64,000 bases of DNA, taken from assembly GCF_018687715.1 (NCBI RefSeq), contig NC_056753.1:11025001-11089000 (forward strand). The letters are read 5' to 3'. Of this stretch, positions 60,801-64,000 are shown one piece after another. Origin of the DNA: Carya illinoinensis (taxonomy: Eukaryota; Streptophyta; Magnoliopsida; Fagales; Juglandaceae). How positions within the stretch are numbered: the stretch's first letter is position 1; each line of letters begins with the position of its first letter. A program made the translations under genes and the position numbers. The notes below the pieces were generated by a model, which worked only from the letters and a program-made list of their open reading frames with translations, had not been told where the DNA came from and did not search any database.

Positions 60801-63300
60801 TCCATTTTGGATATTTTTGGTCTATGTGCATAGAAAGGCAACTCATTTGTTACCTCAAGGATGGGAGAAAACAGAAAGGTGGGAGAGAAAAACATTTAGT
60901 TTTTGCTAGAGAGTTTTAGACTATGTTCAGCTGACTCCCAAGACCCATTTTTCATCATTTTCGATTTTGACATTTTTCTTATTGAATCCAAGACTTGTGG
61001 CAGGATTCAAGTTTTTATTTTCATTATATCTACATCTAAGTTGTTTCTCATTTCAGCTTGTGTTTATTTCAGTAAATTACCCATGGTAGTTGTGTGTGAG
61101 TTGAACTTATTCTTAGTGGTTTTCACTTTTTCTTTTAGTAGCGTTGAATTTATATTTATACGTTGTTGGATTGCTTAGTTTGCGTTGGGTTGTTTGGGGT
61201 TGTTAAGATTTGTGCTTTGGGTTAAATTAATTGGTGTTGAATAATTTTAAGTAGTGTAAATATGTTTTGGGTTAGATTGAACTCTTGGGAATGAGAAATA
61301 GTGGGTTTCAAAATTACACACATCGTGTTTGATGAAATCTCCCTTAGAATGTAAGCTTAGCAATCTTCCCGTTTATTTCTTGGGAACTTTGGATTAAATG
61401 ACGTTGATGAATGTGGTTTAGCTTCTTAAGCGAGGATAACCATAATTTATTCAATGCACGTTCACGAATCTACTTAATAAACGAAAGTGATTGAAATAAC
61501 GTCAATGTGCATTGGAGCAAAAATTCTTGTATTCGAGCTAGATATTTCTTATTCCCCACTCATGTTTAACACATTATTTTCTTCATTTTTCTTGCATATC
61601 CTTTAGCATTTATTCACTATCTTATGCAAAAGGAAACAAGGGCATTCTTAATAATGTCAAAAAAGAATCGATTTTCATTGTAAATAGAGTTGTAAATAGC
61701 CTTAGGTAATAATTTTCTTTTATTTTCGGTAGTGAATGAATTTGCAATCTAAACTAATCGTTCTTTGAAGAAATGACTTAGGGACTTCCCTAATACTACA
61801 TGACAACTCTTATACTTAGAAGTATTTCTTAAAACACTTTTTAAAGCCAGTCAAAGTACAATGAATGGGTTTCTGGAGTGAAGTCATAACGCCTAATGCT
61901 AGTGGATGCAAAAATGTGGTAAGTGTGATAAAAGTGTTGCGAATTGCCATCTTAATTTTGAACTTTTGGTGAAGGCGTGTCAACCTACCAAGAGTGAGAG
62001 AGAACTCATGGTGAAGGCGTATCGATCTACTTGAGTGTTTCTCCTATAATGTATTCATAGTTGATTGAAAGGCATGTGTTGTGATGCAGTAAGTAATAGG
62101 TGCACACAATTCTTAGTGGAAACCATGAGGTATCCATAAGTGTTTATATTGAATAAGAATATGTGAATAATAAGAAATGGTAAGTGGTGCAAAGAGTTAT
62201 ATTGTAACAAGTTCATTTTTTTTTTTTTTTTAAATTCTGAATATGTGAAAAATACAATTCATAAAGATTTAACATTTATGCTCATGCATCCATGTTTATG
62301 TTTACCTTATGCATGTTTATGTTATCTTTTGTGTATGTTTGTGACATAACTTGCAGATATTTTTCAAAATCTTATTGTGGTAATTCCACTACCATTCTCC
62401 CGAAAGGTAGAAGTAGTGATAGGTTTAGAAGATAGCAAGCAAGATAGGGAAGCGTAAGCCCCATTAGTCATATGTGGTTGAAGAAATTCTCACGTTCAAG
62501 AATCATCTCAAGGAGATTGATAAATTTATAGAGATCATTTTGAAGTTGATAACATAGATACAAAAGATCTAAGGAAAAAAAGAATAATGTTTTTAATTAT
62601 GTAGCACAAGCCAATTTTTTTGAGGGTCATGAAGGGTCAATGGTTTGGGTCCCTACTTTTGTATGAATGTTAAAAACATGATGTTGTGGGATATAATAGA
62701 TTTTGTTTTGGTACCATGTTATTTGATCAATCCCTTGTTATTTTTTCACTGCAAGTTATTTATACTACTATAAATATGCTAGATGCCTTGCTTGTTAATT
62801 ATCATGAATAAAGAATATGTAACCTAGTATTGCATATTCCAATGCTTCAATCACTACTAAATCTCAAGCAAGGATTGGAGGTGTCACAAATTTCATTTAA
62901 ATTTGTCTTCATCTTGCATCTCATGAAAGAAAATGACTGATATTTTATATAAAAAGTTTCAATCCGAACCGCAAGATATTTTCAACGCCATGCATCAAAT
63001 AACATATATACAAAAAATGGGAGGATTTGTATACTTACGTGAAATCATTTTCTATGAACGCAACCTAGATATTCCACATATGAATCCTCGCTACATTTAG
63101 ATATGAGATCCAGCTCATCATCAAGAAGTTAACTTTACAATTGAGCATCATAATAAGTTTATATTTTCTTATGCAGCTAGACTAATCGTTGGTTTAGTGA
63201 GCATGCAACGGAATTGCTTATTCTCAGCTCAGCCTGAAATAACCTTCTGGGATTCAATCAAACATGTCCTGTCATGGCAGCTAGAATAATAACTACAAGA
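57859..63300. other. Repeat-derived or intergenic stretch, no gene seen
   Basis: About 5.4 kb with no convincing coding region. At 58150-58162 a TATA-like ctataaataagag is followed by a purine-rich stretch (about 58190-58390). This resembles the promoter and start of an LTR or a non-coding transcript. At 60320-60900 and 61900-62050 the sequence is more complex, with a nearly repeated ggtgaaggcgt motif (about 61970 and 62011). At about 62880-62890 aggtgtcaca resembles a gypsy-type LTR end, but no matching start or target duplication was found. Confidence 0.35.
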
Positions 63301-63384
63301 GCATTGCCAGGGCAGGTTACCCTCTTCCAGGCAGTTAATTCCAGGCTATAACTGTCATGCTCTCAAGTCTAAGAACTTCTGTAA

Positions 63385-63422
63385 GCAAGGGACTAAACAT
63401 GGATCCCTGTTTAGTCCCTTGC
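63385..63422. promoter_or_regulatory. Perfect 15-bp stem-loop in the probable 3' UTR of the DUF1005 gene
   Basis: The arm gcaagggactaaaca (63385-63399) is exactly complementary to tgtttagtcccttgc (63408-63422), with an 8-nt loop. It lies 82 bp beyond the stop codon of the minus-strand gene, so it may form in its 3' UTR. Its function is unknown. It could also be a trace of a small inverted-repeat transposon. Confidence 0.6.
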
Positions 63423-63503
63423 AGATGCATAAGACCAAATAAATACAAAGATAAAGTACAGTTGTTTTGCGTCTCTGGAAATTAATCAAGACGATTTTCC
63501 ACA

Positions 63504-64000
63504 TCATAAAGAATGGCGGGTTCGTCTTGTGATCTTCCTTCGAAAGGGCCTGCATGCCTCGATGCTGAGATCAACAGCCGCTGCAAGTGCCATAAAGATG
63601 GCAGCATCCTCCACACATGTTACATGTCGCAAGGCCAATTGTACCAATGGCTTGCTTCTCTTCCCTTCCCCTTGCACTCTGCAACTCATGACAAAACCAC
63701 CAACAACTGGACCCAATGCTGCAAAGTCTCCACTGCTTTGTGGGCTCGGTATTGGAGTTGCTGCTGCTCGCATTTGTCTGTCAGTGTCTATGAAAAACTC
63801 ACCCCCCTTTTCAGCGTTAATAAAAATCTCAGATATAAGAAGCTCCCCTCCCTCTTGGTCATCAGAAATAAGTCGAAATCGACAGCAGACAGAATCTCGG
63901 ATGCCACGTTCACGCCATGCCTCAAGCTTTCCCCATGGCTGCCAACTCTCAGGTCTGCAAATATCTGGGCGAACAATCAACCAAGCTCCTGGGTTGGACC
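63504..64000 (-). CDS. DUF1005 family protein, C-terminal part (cut by window edge)
   Basis: A minus-strand coding region open from the window edge to a stop at 63504-63506, about 165 residues. The frame at the edge reads SNPGAWLIVRPD, then SWQPWGKLEAWRERG, FRLISDDQEGGELLISEIFI, GPVVGGFVMSCRVQGEGK, then LVQLALRHVTCVEDAAIFMA and ends ACRPFRRKITRRTRHSL. This order matches the C-terminal half of plant DUF1005 proteins, a family that includes Arabidopsis ASG1-type stress-responsive proteins. Their molecular role is not established. The true start lies beyond 64000. I see no frameshift or stop, so the gene is probably intact. The ATT-initiated frame at 63980 is only a track of the longer coding region and not the start. 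Confidence 0.85.
   Translation of the reverse strand, partial: SNPGAWLIVRPDICRPESWQPWGKLEAWRERGIRDSVCCRFRLISDDQEGGELLISEIFINAEKGGEFFIDTDRQMRAAATPIPSPQSSGDFAALGPVVGGFVMSCRVQGEGKRSKPLVQLALRHVTCVEDAAIFMALAAAVDLSIEACRPFRRKITRRTRHSL

Noticed and set aside
62870..62895. A complete LTR ending at aggtgtcaca near 62890
   Set aside because: No matching start, pair or target duplication could be found, so only a possible trace is noted.

Overview
The window is nuclear DNA of a eudicot plant. It is AT-rich and carries a many-exon gene with GT-AG introns, an antisense DUF1005 gene end, and plant transposon families: Helitron with an RPA-like gene, L1-type LINEs with a zf-RVT domain, a tRNA-derived SINE, hAT, CACTA-like, PIF/Harbinger-like, and TG...CA LTRs with 5-bp target duplications. 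The repeat style suggests a woody eudicot, perhaps Fagales, but I cannot fix the species. Nothing bacterial or viral was seen.

Layout. 1-3.9 kb: a decayed Helitron on the + strand, with a PIF1-like helicase followed by an RPA-like OB-fold gene. 3.9-6.35 kb: AT-rich DNA with no gene seen. 6.37-10.70 kb: a minus-strand L1-type LINE bounded by a perfect 17-bp target duplication. Its endonuclease domain is deleted and its reading frames are broken. 10.7-11.8 kb: the upstream region of the main gene, including MITE-like AT-rich sequence. 11.806-33.628 kb: one large + strand gene. I resolve 26 coding exons whose phases all agree, giving 6486 nt and 2161 residues. The protein has an N-terminal discoidin/galactose-binding-like module, a long helical middle encoded mostly by one 3.5-kb exon, a C-terminal charged coiled coil and a basic low-complexity tail. 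I could not give it a secure name. Its introns hold several L1 fragments, a SINE, a CT microsatellite and a run of 22 G.

33.6-35.7 kb is intergenic. From 35.7 to 57.86 kb lies the most unusual structure: a head-to-tail array of about eleven copies of a roughly 1.66-kb unit. Each unit combines a decayed hAT transposase C-terminal half, still carrying an intron-like spacer, with a segment resembling a CACTA-transposon end. Later insertions interrupt the array: two solo LTRs of one family (2215 and 2296 bp, each with a perfect 5-bp target duplication) and a 3079-bp Harbinger-like element (TTA target duplication, palindromic terminal repeat). Subtracting the inserts restores the unit length to 1662 and 1668 bp in two of the three interrupted units. 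Shared variants suggest the array grew by duplicating blocks of two or more units.

57.86-63.3 kb is repeat-derived or intergenic sequence with no convincing gene. 63.504-64.000 kb is the last coding part of a minus-strand DUF1005 gene that continues past the window edge. A perfect 15-bp stem-loop lies in its probable 3' UTR.

Only the large 26-exon gene and the DUF1005 gene look functional. I see no link between them beyond neighbourhood. The rest is nested mobile-element sequence.
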